DNA from: Edaphobacter dinghuensis
GTDB taxonomy: Bacteria > Acidobacteriota > Terriglobia > Terriglobales > Acidobacteriaceae
Direction: 5' to 3'
Length of the DNA: 64,000 nt
NCBI RefSeq assembly: GCF_014640335.1
Contig: NZ_BMGT01000003.1
Coordinates: 665,149-729,148, forward strand
Notes under the pieces: model-generated
The model's input: the letters and a program-made list of their open reading frames with translations, nothing else
The model's database searches: none
Told to the model about the DNA's origin: nothing
Translations under genes and position numbers: made by a program
Part shown: piece after piece, positions 51,301-60,320 of the stretch
Numbering within the stretch: the first letter of the stretch is position 1
How the letters are laid out: the number at the start of each line of letters is the position of its first letter

Positions 51301-51413
51301 CGCATCCCACGCGCTTTCTTCCTGCCTATGACAGCGGCGACCATCTTCATCCTAATGACGCCGGCCATCGCGCGATCGCAAACGCGGTCGATTTGTCTCT
51401 CTTCTCTCGGTAA
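48369..51413 (+). CDS. GH95-like alpha-L-fucosidase fused to a C-terminal SGNH/GDSL hydrolase
   Basis: A 1014-residue secreted protein. The N-terminal part (about 20-770) is GH95-like: 'EALPLGNGRLGVAVWGADGL' (beta domain), then an (alpha/alpha)6 barrel with 'HWNLRMMVAANLGAGVEDLN' and 'TSPSNAHETQWDVTDPTTDL'. It would cleave alpha-1,2-linked fucose or a related sugar. The C-terminal 200 residues are an SGNH hydrolase: block I 'TLGASITAG' with S820, block II 'NKGISGNRLL', block III 'INDLG', and block V 'DHLHPNDAG' with D991 and H994. This would act as a carbohydrate esterase. The two domains share one frame with no stop. GTG 48369 has GGAGG 6 bases upstream. Confidence 0.85.
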   Translation: MKYLIASILSLSLCHGVFAQPSSAGRAPFNQTTAWHAGGFHVDVAGVIGRSDIVLGQANKDASEALPLGNGRLGVAVWGADGLTAQLNRADTLPDRLSPGQVVVPGLAAMTQAEDFRGGLDLYNGEIQEQGGGLHAVIYVQPGTDTLVIDVTGANANVQQTAKLMLWEPRAPHAIAKARVGLLSQAWIDDQQPESSGRHFGSLSTITAQGRDVSVSVVDERTVAVSFKPYADGHYRILVGSPHFDGRQDAYATAQRALVETSAEAHRTWWHDYWHRAAPMKIESADGSGEYMENLRAIYLYAAAAEKGTEYPGSQAGVADMLSSARDAHRWAPSAFWHWNLRMMVAANLGAGVEDLNAPYFNLYRENFPAIERWTRTRMNGAPGVCVPETMRFNGRGIEYEGSWKPVTIGYNCDAGFKPYYNSRTLSTGAEVSLWIWQQYLATGDLHFLTENYPVMAASTRFLLAYQKVGTDGLLHTSPSNAHETQWDVTDPTTDLAAEKALYPVMIQAAKLLHRDSDLVRQLESALPKLPPFPRIAEQGARTLLPPSADAEGHDVIAESYAPSAAIHNAENIGLEPVWPYDLIGDSSPMFELAKRTYVHRPFIAKADWSYDPVQAARLDLGNEVRSMLLKITEDSQHSINGFANWDKEYGEFYVEQTGVTADALQEALVQDYDGFIRLAPAVPQGWNVDGSVNVRGKTRVDVQVREGHVTTAVIEAGTTGPLRIRNPWSGEAVDVVSGAAMTKVVSGATGSVITFRGVAGTRYLLVRQGTHVEDENFAPVTGTPAITAKRLGKVQIGLFALGSSSAKEVRGTVVTLGASITAGYKSTPGTDRDWPAVLAARLAEKGMRVSVLNKGISGNRLLVNGAGPSALSRFDRDVLSQPDVHWVIFSDDPINDLGSTRPAPTGDQLIDGIRLLIARAHQRHIQFFCSTLTPYEGANYWTPTGETAREQVNMFLRSEKSGCDAVIDQDSATHDPAHPTRFLPAYDSGDHLHPNDAGHRAIANAVDLSLFSR

Positions 51414-51426
51414 CGGTTGGAGACGA

Positions 51427-51450
51427 AGATGCGAGATTTGATTCGCATCT
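51427..51450. terminator. Hairpin between convergent genes
   Basis: AGATGCGA (51427-51434) and TCGCATCT (51443-51450) make a perfect 8-bp stem 13 bases beyond the fusion-gene stop and directly beside the stop of the minus-strand gene. No T-run is clear; it probably separates the converging transcripts. Confidence 0.5.
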
Positions 51451-52692
51451 CTATCGATCACTCGCCCAGATAGCACGAATTGCCTCTTCGTCGTCTAACC
51501 CGGCAGGTACGGCTGAGCTGGGAGCGTTGGCGTAGTACCATCGGCGATGGTCGAGCGGTGAGGTCATGGTTCGGCTACCGGGCATCTCGAGGTAGCCGTT
51601 GGAATCGGTCTGCCGCACCCAGTTCCACGCATAGCGAAGCCAGTCGCTGCGGTATTGTTTGCTCTGGTGAGCGAACCAGCTGATTTCGTCATAGCCCCAT
51701 ACCCAGTTTCCACCCTGATTCGGTTGGCCCGGATGTTTGCTGACGCCCCAGTTATCCAGCTCCACCAAATAGGGAAGATGCTTGCAGCTCCATCCGCTAT
51801 AGGTTACGCCGCCTTTGCTGCGGCCATAGATACCATCGGAGAAGCCAACCTTCAAAATAGCGTGCTGTGGCTGGTCTGGTACTTCCATAATTCTTAGAGG
51901 GAAGGCGTGAAAGTCCAGCAGCAACTTGCCGTTTCGCACCAGACCGTCGCTTGGAACATGGCCATTGCAGAGCACCATTCGCCTGCGCGCGCGTTTCGAC
52001 GCATAGGCCCGCACCAGCGAGAAGACCTGCGCCCAATGAGCCAGATGTGGATCGTTGCCGTTCATGATCTCCACTTGTCCGAAGTGGATACCCTCGACTC
52101 CCAGATCGATGTAAGACCTTGCCAGAAAGTAGAACCAGAGCTTTGTCTCCATGCGGCTTACATCGGGCACGGATGATCCCTTACCCCACTGGTCTTTGCG
52201 TGGGCCCTGCGGATAGGCGATTTCGGCATAACGGAAGGTCCGCTTTTCTACAGGTAATCCCAGCGCGGTGAATGCCCAGTCCGGTACAGGAATCTGTTCT
52301 ACCTGCGTTGTCACGATCTCGAAGATGCATGCTTCAAGGATCATCTCCGGATCCGCAGCATGAACTTGTGGGAGCTGTTGTCTCGCCCGTTCGAGGTTGT
52401 TCAACAGGTTTGCTTCACTGCCCCACAGGCAGATGCTGCGGCCGATGTACTTTGCGCCGATATGGGTGAGCATACGGATGTTGTCTGCCAGATCTCCGCG
52501 TCCGTTGAGCAGGCCTTCCATTGAGATGGAGCGTGAGAGGTAGTTGTCGAGAACCTCCCTCGAGATGGTCTTGTGAAAGTCGTAGTTGCGCCGAGGCAAT
52601 GGCTGGTTTGTGTCGAGTAGACAGAATGCTCTCTTTGTCAGCGTCAGTGTAGAGAGCGCGAGGGATGATGCCAGAAAACTCCGTCGTTCCAA
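51451..52692 (-). CDS. Tat-exported protein of unknown function in the glycan locus
   Basis: A 413-residue protein not assigned to a family. Its start resembles a Tat signal: 'ERRSFLASSLALSTL' with paired Arg and a hydrophobic stretch. Later sequence suggests an alpha/beta barrel: 'IGAKYIGRSICLWGSEANLL', 'YIDLGVEGIHFGQVEIMNGN' and 'RRRMVLCNGHVPSDG', with several acidic residues at strand ends as in glycosidases, but no catalytic pair can be assigned. TTG 52692 is preferred: AAGGGG lies 8 bases upstream on the minus strand, and the frame to 52749 lacks a ribosome site. It faces away from the TonB receptor gene and shares a 400-base promoter region with it. Confidence 0.6.
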   Translation of the reverse strand: MERRSFLASSLALSTLTLTKRAFCLLDTNQPLPRRNYDFHKTISREVLDNYLSRSISMEGLLNGRGDLADNIRMLTHIGAKYIGRSICLWGSEANLLNNLERARQQLPQVHAADPEMILEACIFEIVTTQVEQIPVPDWAFTALGLPVEKRTFRYAEIAYPQGPRKDQWGKGSSVPDVSRMETKLWFYFLARSYIDLGVEGIHFGQVEIMNGNDPHLAHWAQVFSLVRAYASKRARRRMVLCNGHVPSDGLVRNGKLLLDFHAFPLRIMEVPDQPQHAILKVGFSDGIYGRSKGGVTYSGWSCKHLPYLVELDNWGVSKHPGQPNQGGNWVWGYDEISWFAHQSKQYRSDWLRYAWNWVRQTDSNGYLEMPGSRTMTSPLDHRRWYYANAPSSAVPAGLDDEEAIRAIWASDR

Positions 52693-53085
52693 AGTTGTAC
52701 CCCTTTTGCGGAAGCTGTTTCGCGAAATCAGGTATTGAGATCGCCTCAAAACTTAGTCATCGATCGGCGATTCAACTCTGAAACGGAGGACGTCTGCTGT
52801 TATCTGCAAGTTGCATCTGAAACTCGTTTCAACCGACGTAGCTACCGTTAGAAACGGAACGCGGCAGGGAAACACCTATCTCGAGCGGCAGTTTGGATGA
52901 GATTTATGCAGCGTTATTCCCAAACTCTATGGCAATAATAAAAAACCTAAATGGATGCATATACTTCCAAAACGATTTAAGAAGATGGAATAAAATCCTT
53001 GTCAAGAAACAAAAGATAACATAAGCTTACTCGCACTCTGATTTATCACATTGCCCGTCAACGCTACCCTCCTGGAGGCTCCCCG
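52693..53085. other. Divergent promoter region of the TonB receptor and 52692 gene
   Basis: 393 bases without a gene. It carries the LacI-like palindrome at 52818-52831 and an AT-rich half (52900-53040) suited to a receptor promoter. GGAGG (53074-53078) is the ribosome site for the receptor. Confidence 0.5.
52818..52831. promoter_or_regulatory. LacI-family-like operator
   Basis: TGAAAC-TC-GTTTCA is a perfect palindrome around a 2-base centre, the form bound by many LacI-type sugar regulators. Partial half-sites TGAAACGG (from 52778) and GAAACGGAAC (from 52852) flank it. No LacI gene is in the window. Confidence 0.5.
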
Positions 53086-56000
53086 ATGCATCTACGACGC
53101 AGAAGTAATTCCCCGCACCAATCGAATATGTCTGGAGTTGTTCGGCATTTCCATTACATTGCCGTCCTGGCCATTCTCTTTTTCTCGTGGAACACGACGG
53201 CACCTGCCCAGACGGTTAATGCTGTTTTGCGCGGAACGGTGACCGATGCATCTGGCGGAGTCATTCCCAATGCTCAGATTCGTCTGTTGGAGCCGGCGAC
53301 GGGACAAGTAGTACGGCAGGCAACATCGACATCAAACGGCGACTTTGAGTTTGACGAGCTCAAGCCCGGAACCTACGAGCTTCGCTGTGCTTCTGCGGGG
53401 TTCAAGCAGTTTGTCGCCAGCAATATTCTGCTCGACAGCGGGCAGGTTCGCCGCGTGGATGCGCATCTTGCGATTGGTGGCGCGACCCAGGAGGTCACCG
53501 TCACTGCGGGCGCTGCGGTTATATCGACTGAGTCCGCAACGCTGGCGGGTACCTACAGCTCCAAGCAGCATGACGAGTCGCCGCAGGTAACTATCTATCC
53601 CACCAGCTACGCCATGATGACTACGCAGTCCGGCGTGCAGGGAGGCGATGGAACGACCGTCGTTGCCAATGGGCAGACGCGCTCGCAGCAGACGTTGACC
53701 TTCGATGGAATTCCAAACGATCTCAACGGGGAACAGAGCAACAACGCGAATCTCTTCTCGGAGGTATCGGCAACGTTGTTCAATGCTCCTGCGGAGAGCG
53801 CGGTTCCGGTGCAGATTAACCAGATCACCAAGCGCGGCACCAACACGATTCATGGAAGTGCGAGCTATCGAATTTATGATTCTTTGTTCAATGCTGAAGG
53901 GTACTTTGATACGCAGAAGACCCCATATCTGCAGCATGAATGGAATATCGAGGTTGGCGGCCCGATCTGGAAGGATCACACCTTCTTCTATGGACAGTGG
54001 TTTGCGCAGCGCATTCCGCTGGGCACTGCGTTTCGTGCCAGCGTGCCAACCACCGATTGGAGAAACGGTATCTTTGCCACGACGATCATAGACCCAACGA
54101 CAGGGCTGCCTTTCCCCAACAACACAATTCCGGCAAATCGAATCAGCCCTGTTGCCAAGGCGTTTCAGGATAACTACCTTCCTACGCCGAATGTTCCTGG
54201 CAACAACACGTCTGTGAACAACTATGCGTTCCACTTCCCGTTCAATAGCGATCTCTATCGCGGCGACTGGCCGATGGGGCGCATCGACCACAACCTGACC
54301 AAGAACAATACTGTCTTTGTGCGCTGGCTGATGCGCCAGACCCCGTATGTGCTGGACAACGGCCTGCCTAGCCTTATCTGGACACGACTGAGACGCGATC
54401 AGCAGTGGGCGGCGGGAGACACGCATATCTTCACTCCGCAACTACTCAATAACTTCAGGTTTGGATATTCGACCGATTACATCATCGATGGCCAATCGGA
54501 AGGCGGTCAGACTCCGCCCGATGGCAGCAAGGTGCTCGCGACAACAGGACTTGAGGGATCGAATCCGAGCGGCTTGACTGGTCAGGGCTTTCCTTCGATC
54601 ACTATTAGCGGTATAACACCGCTCGTCAATGTCCCCGGAGGGGTTAAGGCCAATGATCACATCCTCAGCCTCAATGATTCCATCGATTGGCAGGTGGGGC
54701 GCCATGTGATGAAGTTTGGCGCAAGTATCGAACGCTATACCAACTCAGAGGGCGTTGTTCCTGACTATGGAACCTTTATCTTTGATGGTTCGATAACAAG
54801 CAATGCATCTACAACAGGAAATGCATATGCGGATTTTCTCTTGGGCATTCCTCAGACCAGCCAGCGAACGAATCCGCTGGGTAATCGGGAGCAGGCGCTT
54901 ATTGAGTATGGTTTCTACGCTGAAGATTCATTCAAGCTAACCCCTCGTCTCAATATCAATTACGGAGTTCGATGGGACTTATATGGAACGCCGAATGAGT
55001 CTGATCATCTTATGTACAACTGGGATCCATCGACTCCTGATGAGGTTCTCGTTGATCCTGGTGCAATATCAAAGGTCAGCCCTTTATTTCTGGCTTTGAA
55101 AATTCCAGTAAAAGCAGCCAATGTACGAGCCGTCACGGATAGAGATGACATCGCTCCACGGGTCGGCGTAGCGTATCAACTCTCCGATCACTCAGTAATA
55201 CGCGGAGGGTACGGTGTTTATACTTCACGACTGGACTCGTCGAAATACTTAGGGAGCTTTCTGCCGATCAATCCTCAACTGGGTTCCACGGGCCCCTTCT
55301 CACTCAGTGAAACCTATCAGAATATCCGTGGTAACAGCCAAGCGTATGTGACCTTTCCTGACCCTTATCCGCAAACTAACGCTAATGCTCTGATCCCAAG
55401 TCAGAGCGTGAATGGTTACCCGCAACATATCAGCCATGGACGAATTCAGCAGTTCAGCGTCACTTATGAACGGGAAATTGACAAGATTGGTTTGCGAGCG
55501 TCCTATGTAGGATCTCGCAGTTCGGGCCTCAACTACTCTTTGAATACCAATTTGCCTGCTCCTCAGAGCAAGACACCATTCACGACAAGCATGAGGCCGT
55601 ATCAGAAGTTTGTTGAGACGACACTGCTACGCTTCGACGGTGGTGCAAAGTATGACAGCCTGCAGTTTGCTGCTAATCGCCGCGTAAGCGGCCTCACCTT
55701 CAACGCTAGCTATTCTTTTTCACGAAGCCTGCTGAACTACCTCGATACAGAGAACCCTTATGACGTTCTTAGCCACTGGTCGAACGATGGAGTTACGCAA
55801 AGGCACTATGCTTCCATCAGTGCTGTGTGGGCTCTTCCGTTTGGCAAAGGCCATCGTTACTTGTCGAGTGGCGGAGGCATGATGGACAGAGCTGTCGGTG
55901 GATGGTCGACGAATGTAATGACCTATCTCGGATCCGGCAAATGGTTTTCTCCATCGTATGATGGCGCCGACCCATCGAACACGGGAACCTTTGGCGGTCT

Positions 56001-56367
56001 TCCTGACAAGGTTGGAGATCCGAATAACGTTCCCGGTGGAAGGAGCAAGACAAACTGGTTCAACGTAGCTGCCTTCGCAGTGCCGCAGCAGGGCCATTTT
56101 GGCGATGCGCTGCCAAACAGCCTTGAGGGCCAGCGTCTCTACGTAACTCACATCTCTCTGATCAAGGCGGTTTCCATTACGGATCGCGTCAAATTCAACT
56201 TTGTTACACAGGCCTCGAACTTGTTCAACCACCCTTACTTCATGCCACCGAGTGGTGATATCTCGGTACCGGGAGGAAACCAGTTCACGAGCCAGGTCGA
56301 TACCTTTAGCTCGCTGGAGATTGCGAAGCCTCGGCAGATTACCTTCCAGGGAGTATTTGTCTTTTGA
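53086..56367 (+). CDS. TonB-dependent receptor, Oar-like (glycan locus)
   Basis: A 1093-residue outer-membrane receptor. A signal segment ('YIAVLAILFFSWNTTAPAQT') leads to a carboxypeptidase-regulatory domain (about 45-130, 'LRGTVTDASGGVIPNAQIRL'), then the plug ('VVANGQTRSQQTLTFDGIPN') and a barrel of about 22 strands with 'IEVGGPIWKDHTFFYGQWFA' and 'FGASIERYTNSEGVVPDYGT'. It ends 'KPRQITFQGVFVF'. Position among GH genes suggests it imports the oligosaccharides they release, using TonB. It lacks the SusD partner of Bacteroidetes. GGAGG lies 7 bases before ATG 53086. Confidence 0.92.
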   Translation: MHLRRRSNSPHQSNMSGVVRHFHYIAVLAILFFSWNTTAPAQTVNAVLRGTVTDASGGVIPNAQIRLLEPATGQVVRQATSTSNGDFEFDELKPGTYELRCASAGFKQFVASNILLDSGQVRRVDAHLAIGGATQEVTVTAGAAVISTESATLAGTYSSKQHDESPQVTIYPTSYAMMTTQSGVQGGDGTTVVANGQTRSQQTLTFDGIPNDLNGEQSNNANLFSEVSATLFNAPAESAVPVQINQITKRGTNTIHGSASYRIYDSLFNAEGYFDTQKTPYLQHEWNIEVGGPIWKDHTFFYGQWFAQRIPLGTAFRASVPTTDWRNGIFATTIIDPTTGLPFPNNTIPANRISPVAKAFQDNYLPTPNVPGNNTSVNNYAFHFPFNSDLYRGDWPMGRIDHNLTKNNTVFVRWLMRQTPYVLDNGLPSLIWTRLRRDQQWAAGDTHIFTPQLLNNFRFGYSTDYIIDGQSEGGQTPPDGSKVLATTGLEGSNPSGLTGQGFPSITISGITPLVNVPGGVKANDHILSLNDSIDWQVGRHVMKFGASIERYTNSEGVVPDYGTFIFDGSITSNASTTGNAYADFLLGIPQTSQRTNPLGNREQALIEYGFYAEDSFKLTPRLNINYGVRWDLYGTPNESDHLMYNWDPSTPDEVLVDPGAISKVSPLFLALKIPVKAANVRAVTDRDDIAPRVGVAYQLSDHSVIRGGYGVYTSRLDSSKYLGSFLPINPQLGSTGPFSLSETYQNIRGNSQAYVTFPDPYPQTNANALIPSQSVNGYPQHISHGRIQQFSVTYEREIDKIGLRASYVGSRSSGLNYSLNTNLPAPQSKTPFTTSMRPYQKFVETTLLRFDGGAKYDSLQFAANRRVSGLTFNASYSFSRSLLNYLDTENPYDVLSHWSNDGVTQRHYASISAVWALPFGKGHRYLSSGGGMMDRAVGGWSTNVMTYLGSGKWFSPSYDGADPSNTGTFGGLPDKVGDPNNVPGGRSKTNWFNVAAFAVPQQGHFGDALPNSLEGQRLYVTHISLIKAVSITDRVKFNFVTQASNLFNHPYFMPPSGDISVPGGNQFTSQVDTFSSLEIAKPRQITFQGVFVF

Positions 56368-56461
56368 AGTTTGCTACCAACCACTGATCCAATTTGCCTG
56401 TGACGAATTCTCTGCGGGAAGTTCATCACAGGCCCTTCTTTATGTCGCAGGAGGCCAGTTG

Positions 56462-58867
56462 ATGAGTATGCTTACGCGTCGTGAATTTCTTCAGGCTGCG
56501 GGAGGGGCAGCGATGAGCCGCACTATGGTTCATCGCGCTCCTTTTTTGGCGCAAGGAGCGGTAACTGCTCAAGCGATGAACTCCGAAGGCATTCATTCCG
56601 GTGCAAGCGCGCCCATCCAGTCTCTTATCTTTCCTGCTCCAAGAGAGATATCGATCTCTGAGAATGATTTTGTTCTCGATGATCAGGTACGCATTGTCAT
56701 TCCGTCGAATGCTTCGGAAGAAGATCTGTTTCTTGCCAATTCGCTCGTCAATGAGATTGGAGATCGGTTTGGTCTTTATCTAAAGATTGACAGAGTTGAA
56801 AATTTAGATACGCAGCAACGCTTTATTTTGATGGGATCAAGAAGCAATAGCTTACTTGGCCAATGTTATTCGCACCTCGCGTTGTCTAAGGATGATGACT
56901 CTACTGTTCCCGAAGGCTATCTTCTTCGCGTTGAAAAGAACATCGTCTTTGTGGCTGGCGGCGATGATCGCGGCGTATTTTATGGAATGCAGTCCCTGCG
57001 GCAACTGCTGATCAGCCAGGATAGCCGTCTTTACTTTAAGGGTGTTCACATACGAGATTGGCCAGATAAGTCCTTCCGAGGAATTTATTTATTTCTTCCC
57101 GGACGCGACAATATCGCTTTTTTCAAGCGGTTCGTGCGCGATTATATGGCTTTGTATAAGTTTAATACCTTAATTATGGAGATGGGCGCGAGCATGCGTC
57201 TTGATAAACACCCTGAGCTTAACTATGGGTGGGTGCAGTTTGCAAGAGATGCAAACTATAGTTGCCGTAACTATCCTCCTGGGCCATTCCATGATGTTGA
57301 ACAGAACTCTTCACACCAGGACACGGCCGATGGCGGATTTTTGGAAAAAGAAGAAGTAGCAGACCTGGCTCGCTGGATTAAAAAACATCACATAGAACTC
57401 ATTCCTGAGATCGCTTCATTTACCCATAGCTATTACCTCTTGACGCGGCAAAAAGAACTGGCCGCTGTGCCGGAGAATAAATGGCCGGACATCTATTGCC
57501 CCACGAATGCTAAGTCGTACTCGTTGGTCTTTGAGGTCTACGACGAGTACATTGATCTTCTTAAGCCGAAGAGTATCCATATTGGCCATGACGAGTTGTT
57601 TCTTCCTGTTGGTGCATCACCGCATTGTGCAGATACAGATATTGGAGAGCTATTTGGAGAAGACGTTTGCAAGATCCACGACTATCTTGCCGCGAAGGGA
57701 ATCAAGACCCAGCTTTGGGGAGATATGCTGCTGGAATCGGTCCGCGGTGTGGGTCTAAAAAAACACGTAAGCCCTGATGGCTGGACGTATCAGACTCCTG
57801 GCGGCATGACACCAGAGCAGGTGGAGCGGCTGATCCCGAAGGATTGCCTGATCTTCAATTGGTTTTGGAATAAAGAAGAGGGAAGTGAGAGCGATGCAGA
57901 GGCAAATGAAGCCACTCTTGACAAGATGGGATTTCAGCAGGTCTTTGGGAACTTTACTCCTGATATGAAGAACTATGAGACGCGAAAGAAGCGCACCACT
58001 CTTTTGGGAGCAGCTCCATCATCGTGGGCGGCGACTAATGAATTTAACTTTGGCAAAGATCTGATGATTAACTTTCTCGGATCGAGCAGTATTCTTTGGA
58101 CTGGCCAGGTGATGCAGCCGGACGCGCTCATTGTTCAGGTTCAATCGATGCTTCCTGATGTCCGCGGTAGGCTCTCAGGGATAACTCCTCCAAGCATCAC
58201 CGAGAAAGTGATCACCCCTTTCGATATTTCGGAGAGATTTAATGCGGATCATAAGCTGACTTCGTTGGGAATCGATTTACCTGATCTGAAGACGGCAGTG
58301 ATCTACCTCCAAAAGGTCCCATTCGATCTGAAATTGGCTAATGGAAGAAGTGCTATTGCTGTTGGGGTTGAGGGCAAAGGAAGTTCTGGATTGCCCGGTG
58401 TTACAGGCATTTCCATTGGCGAAGCAGTTAGCAGCCTGATCTTTCTTCACGCGGCTGCAAGGCCCGCTACAAGCAAGGAGAGCTTCAGACTCATATGGGA
58501 TCAGCAAGACACGGCGGATCTATTGGGATGGTATGAAGTCGCCTATGAAGATGGGTTTGTTACGACGATTCCGATTCGCTATGGTGTCAATATTCTTGAA
58601 TGGAGTTGGGGCAAAAAAACGGGGGCGCATAGTTATTGTTATGGAGCTGATGCGCTGCCTATTGGAAGGCATTCAGATAGCGATGCTACATTTTTCGCTT
58701 ACGAGTGGATCAATCCCAGGTTAGGCAAGGTGATTGAAGAGATTCGACTCAAGGGAACCAAAGGTTTCCGTGGCGGCTCAAATGATTTTAACAATAGTTA
58801 TGGTCCAGTGATAGAAAGTAATGCTGTGATCTTAAAGGCAGTTAGTGGCGTCAGGAAACGGAGTTGA
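56462..58867 (+). CDS. GH20 family beta-N-acetylhexosaminidase
   Basis: An 801-residue exported enzyme. The start 'MSMLTRREFLQAAGGAAMSR' is a Tat signal. A GH20b-type N-terminal domain (about 60-190) is followed by the barrel: 'FRGIYLFLPGRDNIAFFKRF', 'HHIELIPEIASFTHSYYLLT' and the catalytic pair in 'IHIGHDELFLPVG' (D377, E378), the GH20 H-x-G-x-D-E motif. Mechanism would be substrate-assisted via the 2-acetamido group. The substrate is terminal beta-GlcNAc or GalNAc. AGGAGG lies 7 bases upstream of the ATG. The C-terminal 170 residues are an extra beta domain. Confidence 0.92.
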   Translation: MSMLTRREFLQAAGGAAMSRTMVHRAPFLAQGAVTAQAMNSEGIHSGASAPIQSLIFPAPREISISENDFVLDDQVRIVIPSNASEEDLFLANSLVNEIGDRFGLYLKIDRVENLDTQQRFILMGSRSNSLLGQCYSHLALSKDDDSTVPEGYLLRVEKNIVFVAGGDDRGVFYGMQSLRQLLISQDSRLYFKGVHIRDWPDKSFRGIYLFLPGRDNIAFFKRFVRDYMALYKFNTLIMEMGASMRLDKHPELNYGWVQFARDANYSCRNYPPGPFHDVEQNSSHQDTADGGFLEKEEVADLARWIKKHHIELIPEIASFTHSYYLLTRQKELAAVPENKWPDIYCPTNAKSYSLVFEVYDEYIDLLKPKSIHIGHDELFLPVGASPHCADTDIGELFGEDVCKIHDYLAAKGIKTQLWGDMLLESVRGVGLKKHVSPDGWTYQTPGGMTPEQVERLIPKDCLIFNWFWNKEEGSESDAEANEATLDKMGFQQVFGNFTPDMKNYETRKKRTTLLGAAPSSWAATNEFNFGKDLMINFLGSSSILWTGQVMQPDALIVQVQSMLPDVRGRLSGITPPSITEKVITPFDISERFNADHKLTSLGIDLPDLKTAVIYLQKVPFDLKLANGRSAIAVGVEGKGSSGLPGVTGISIGEAVSSLIFLHAAARPATSKESFRLIWDQQDTADLLGWYEVAYEDGFVTTIPIRYGVNILEWSWGKKTGAHSYCYGADALPIGRHSDSDATFFAYEWINPRLGKVIEEIRLKGTKGFRGGSNDFNNSYGPVIESNAVILKAVSGVRKRS

Positions 58868-58937
58868 TTGCCTGGTTTTGCGCGATCGTCTGTTTCTGCA
58901 AATTACAGGTTGGCTTAGCTAGCACAGAGGAGAATCG

Positions 58938-60203
58938 ATGTTTATTGCACATGTCCGGAAATTTATTCTGATCGGTGGTTTTGCACTTTGTCTTACCTTA
59001 GGTGCATCTGGAGTCGCAGCGGCTGCGCCTGTGGCAGGGAATACGGCTCCTGCCTGGAACGGTCTCGCACCTACTCCGCCCATGGGCTACAACAATTGGT
59101 CGTACTATCAGTGCAATATCAACGAGGGATTGATTCTTGCGCAGGCGAAGGCGCTGGTTAGCAGCGGTCTAGCCAAGAAAGGATACGACACGATCACCAT
59201 CGACGACTGCTGGATGGCGAAGAAGCGCAATAGCGATGGAGAGCTTGCGGGGGACCCGCAGAAATTTCCTCACGGCATGGCATGGATGGGGCAGCAGGTG
59301 CATGCACTCGGCCTGAAGTTCGGTATCTACGAGGACGCAGGCGATAAGACATGCGCAGGATTTCCGGGCTCGTGGAACTTCTTTCAGAAAGATGCGGACA
59401 CATTCGCGAAGTGGAAGGTGGATTACATCAAGCTCGATGGCTGCAATGTGCCGACAGTGCCGGGTAAGACGAGCGAAGAGACATACCGTTACGCGTACAA
59501 GTCCTTCAGCGATGCCATCCTGCATACTCATCGCAAGATGGTGTACTCAGAATCTGCGCCGGCATACTTTCAAAATACGCCTGACGACTGGTATCTCGTC
59601 CTGGGGTGGGTTGCCGACTATGGAAACCTGTGGCGTGAGGGAGATGATATTGCGCTGGGGCAGTACTCTGGTCCGCGCAAGTGGAAGAGCCTTAATTACA
59701 ACTATAGCTACAACGTCGGTCTGTGGAAGTACGCAGGCCCCGGCCATTGGAATGATCCGGATTTTCTTTTAGTGGGGGACAGCGGTCTGAGTATCGATGA
59801 GATGCAATCGCAGATGTCTCTCTGGGCGATTATGGCGGCTCCGCTCATCAGCAGCACCGATCTCACGAAGATCAGCCCGGCGGCGCTCGCTGTATTGAGC
59901 AACACGGATGTGATTGCAGTCGATCAAGACCCGGCAGGCGTTCAAGGTCATATTGTGCAGTTTGGAGAGACCTATGACGTACTTGCCAAGCCGCTCTCGA
60001 ATGGAGACGTCGCGGTGGTGCTGTACAACAAAGGCGATGCGCCGAAAAAGATTAAGACTACTGCGACTCTGGTGGGACTTAAGAACGCTTCATCGCTGAA
60101 GCTCAAGAACCTGGTATCGAAGGCGATGACGACCTCGCAGGGCGATATTGAGACAACCGTACCGTCGCATGGTTCCGTCATTTATCGAGTTTCGGCACAG
60201 TAA
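58938..60203 (+). CDS. GH27 family alpha-galactosidase
   Basis: A 421-residue secreted enzyme. After a signal peptide ('FALCLTLGASGVAAAAP') it begins 'APTPPMGYNNWSYYQCNINE', the classic GH27 start. The nucleophile Asp is in 'VDYIKLDGCNVP' (D167), and the acid/base Asp lies in 'WREGDDIAL'. 'GPGHWNDPDFLLVGD' and 'MSLWAIMAAPLISSTDL' are also family-typical. A C-terminal beta domain ends 'SHGSVIYRVSAQ'. It removes terminal alpha-galactose. AGGAG precedes the ATG. Last gene of the glycan locus. Confidence 0.96.
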   Translation: MFIAHVRKFILIGGFALCLTLGASGVAAAAPVAGNTAPAWNGLAPTPPMGYNNWSYYQCNINEGLILAQAKALVSSGLAKKGYDTITIDDCWMAKKRNSDGELAGDPQKFPHGMAWMGQQVHALGLKFGIYEDAGDKTCAGFPGSWNFFQKDADTFAKWKVDYIKLDGCNVPTVPGKTSEETYRYAYKSFSDAILHTHRKMVYSESAPAYFQNTPDDWYLVLGWVADYGNLWREGDDIALGQYSGPRKWKSLNYNYSYNVGLWKYAGPGHWNDPDFLLVGDSGLSIDEMQSQMSLWAIMAAPLISSTDLTKISPAALAVLSNTDVIAVDQDPAGVQGHIVQFGETYDVLAKPLSNGDVAVVLYNKGDAPKKIKTTATLVGLKNASSLKLKNLVSKAMTTSQGDIETTVPSHGSVIYRVSAQ

Positions 60204-60320
60204 ATCACTGGTTCGGCGCTACTCATCGGTCTCTTTTTGGAGCGCGATGGGTAGCGCCCGATGTTCGAGGAAAGCGAGCTAATCCTGTTGAAACAATTTG
60301 TATTAGAATGACTTTATAGT

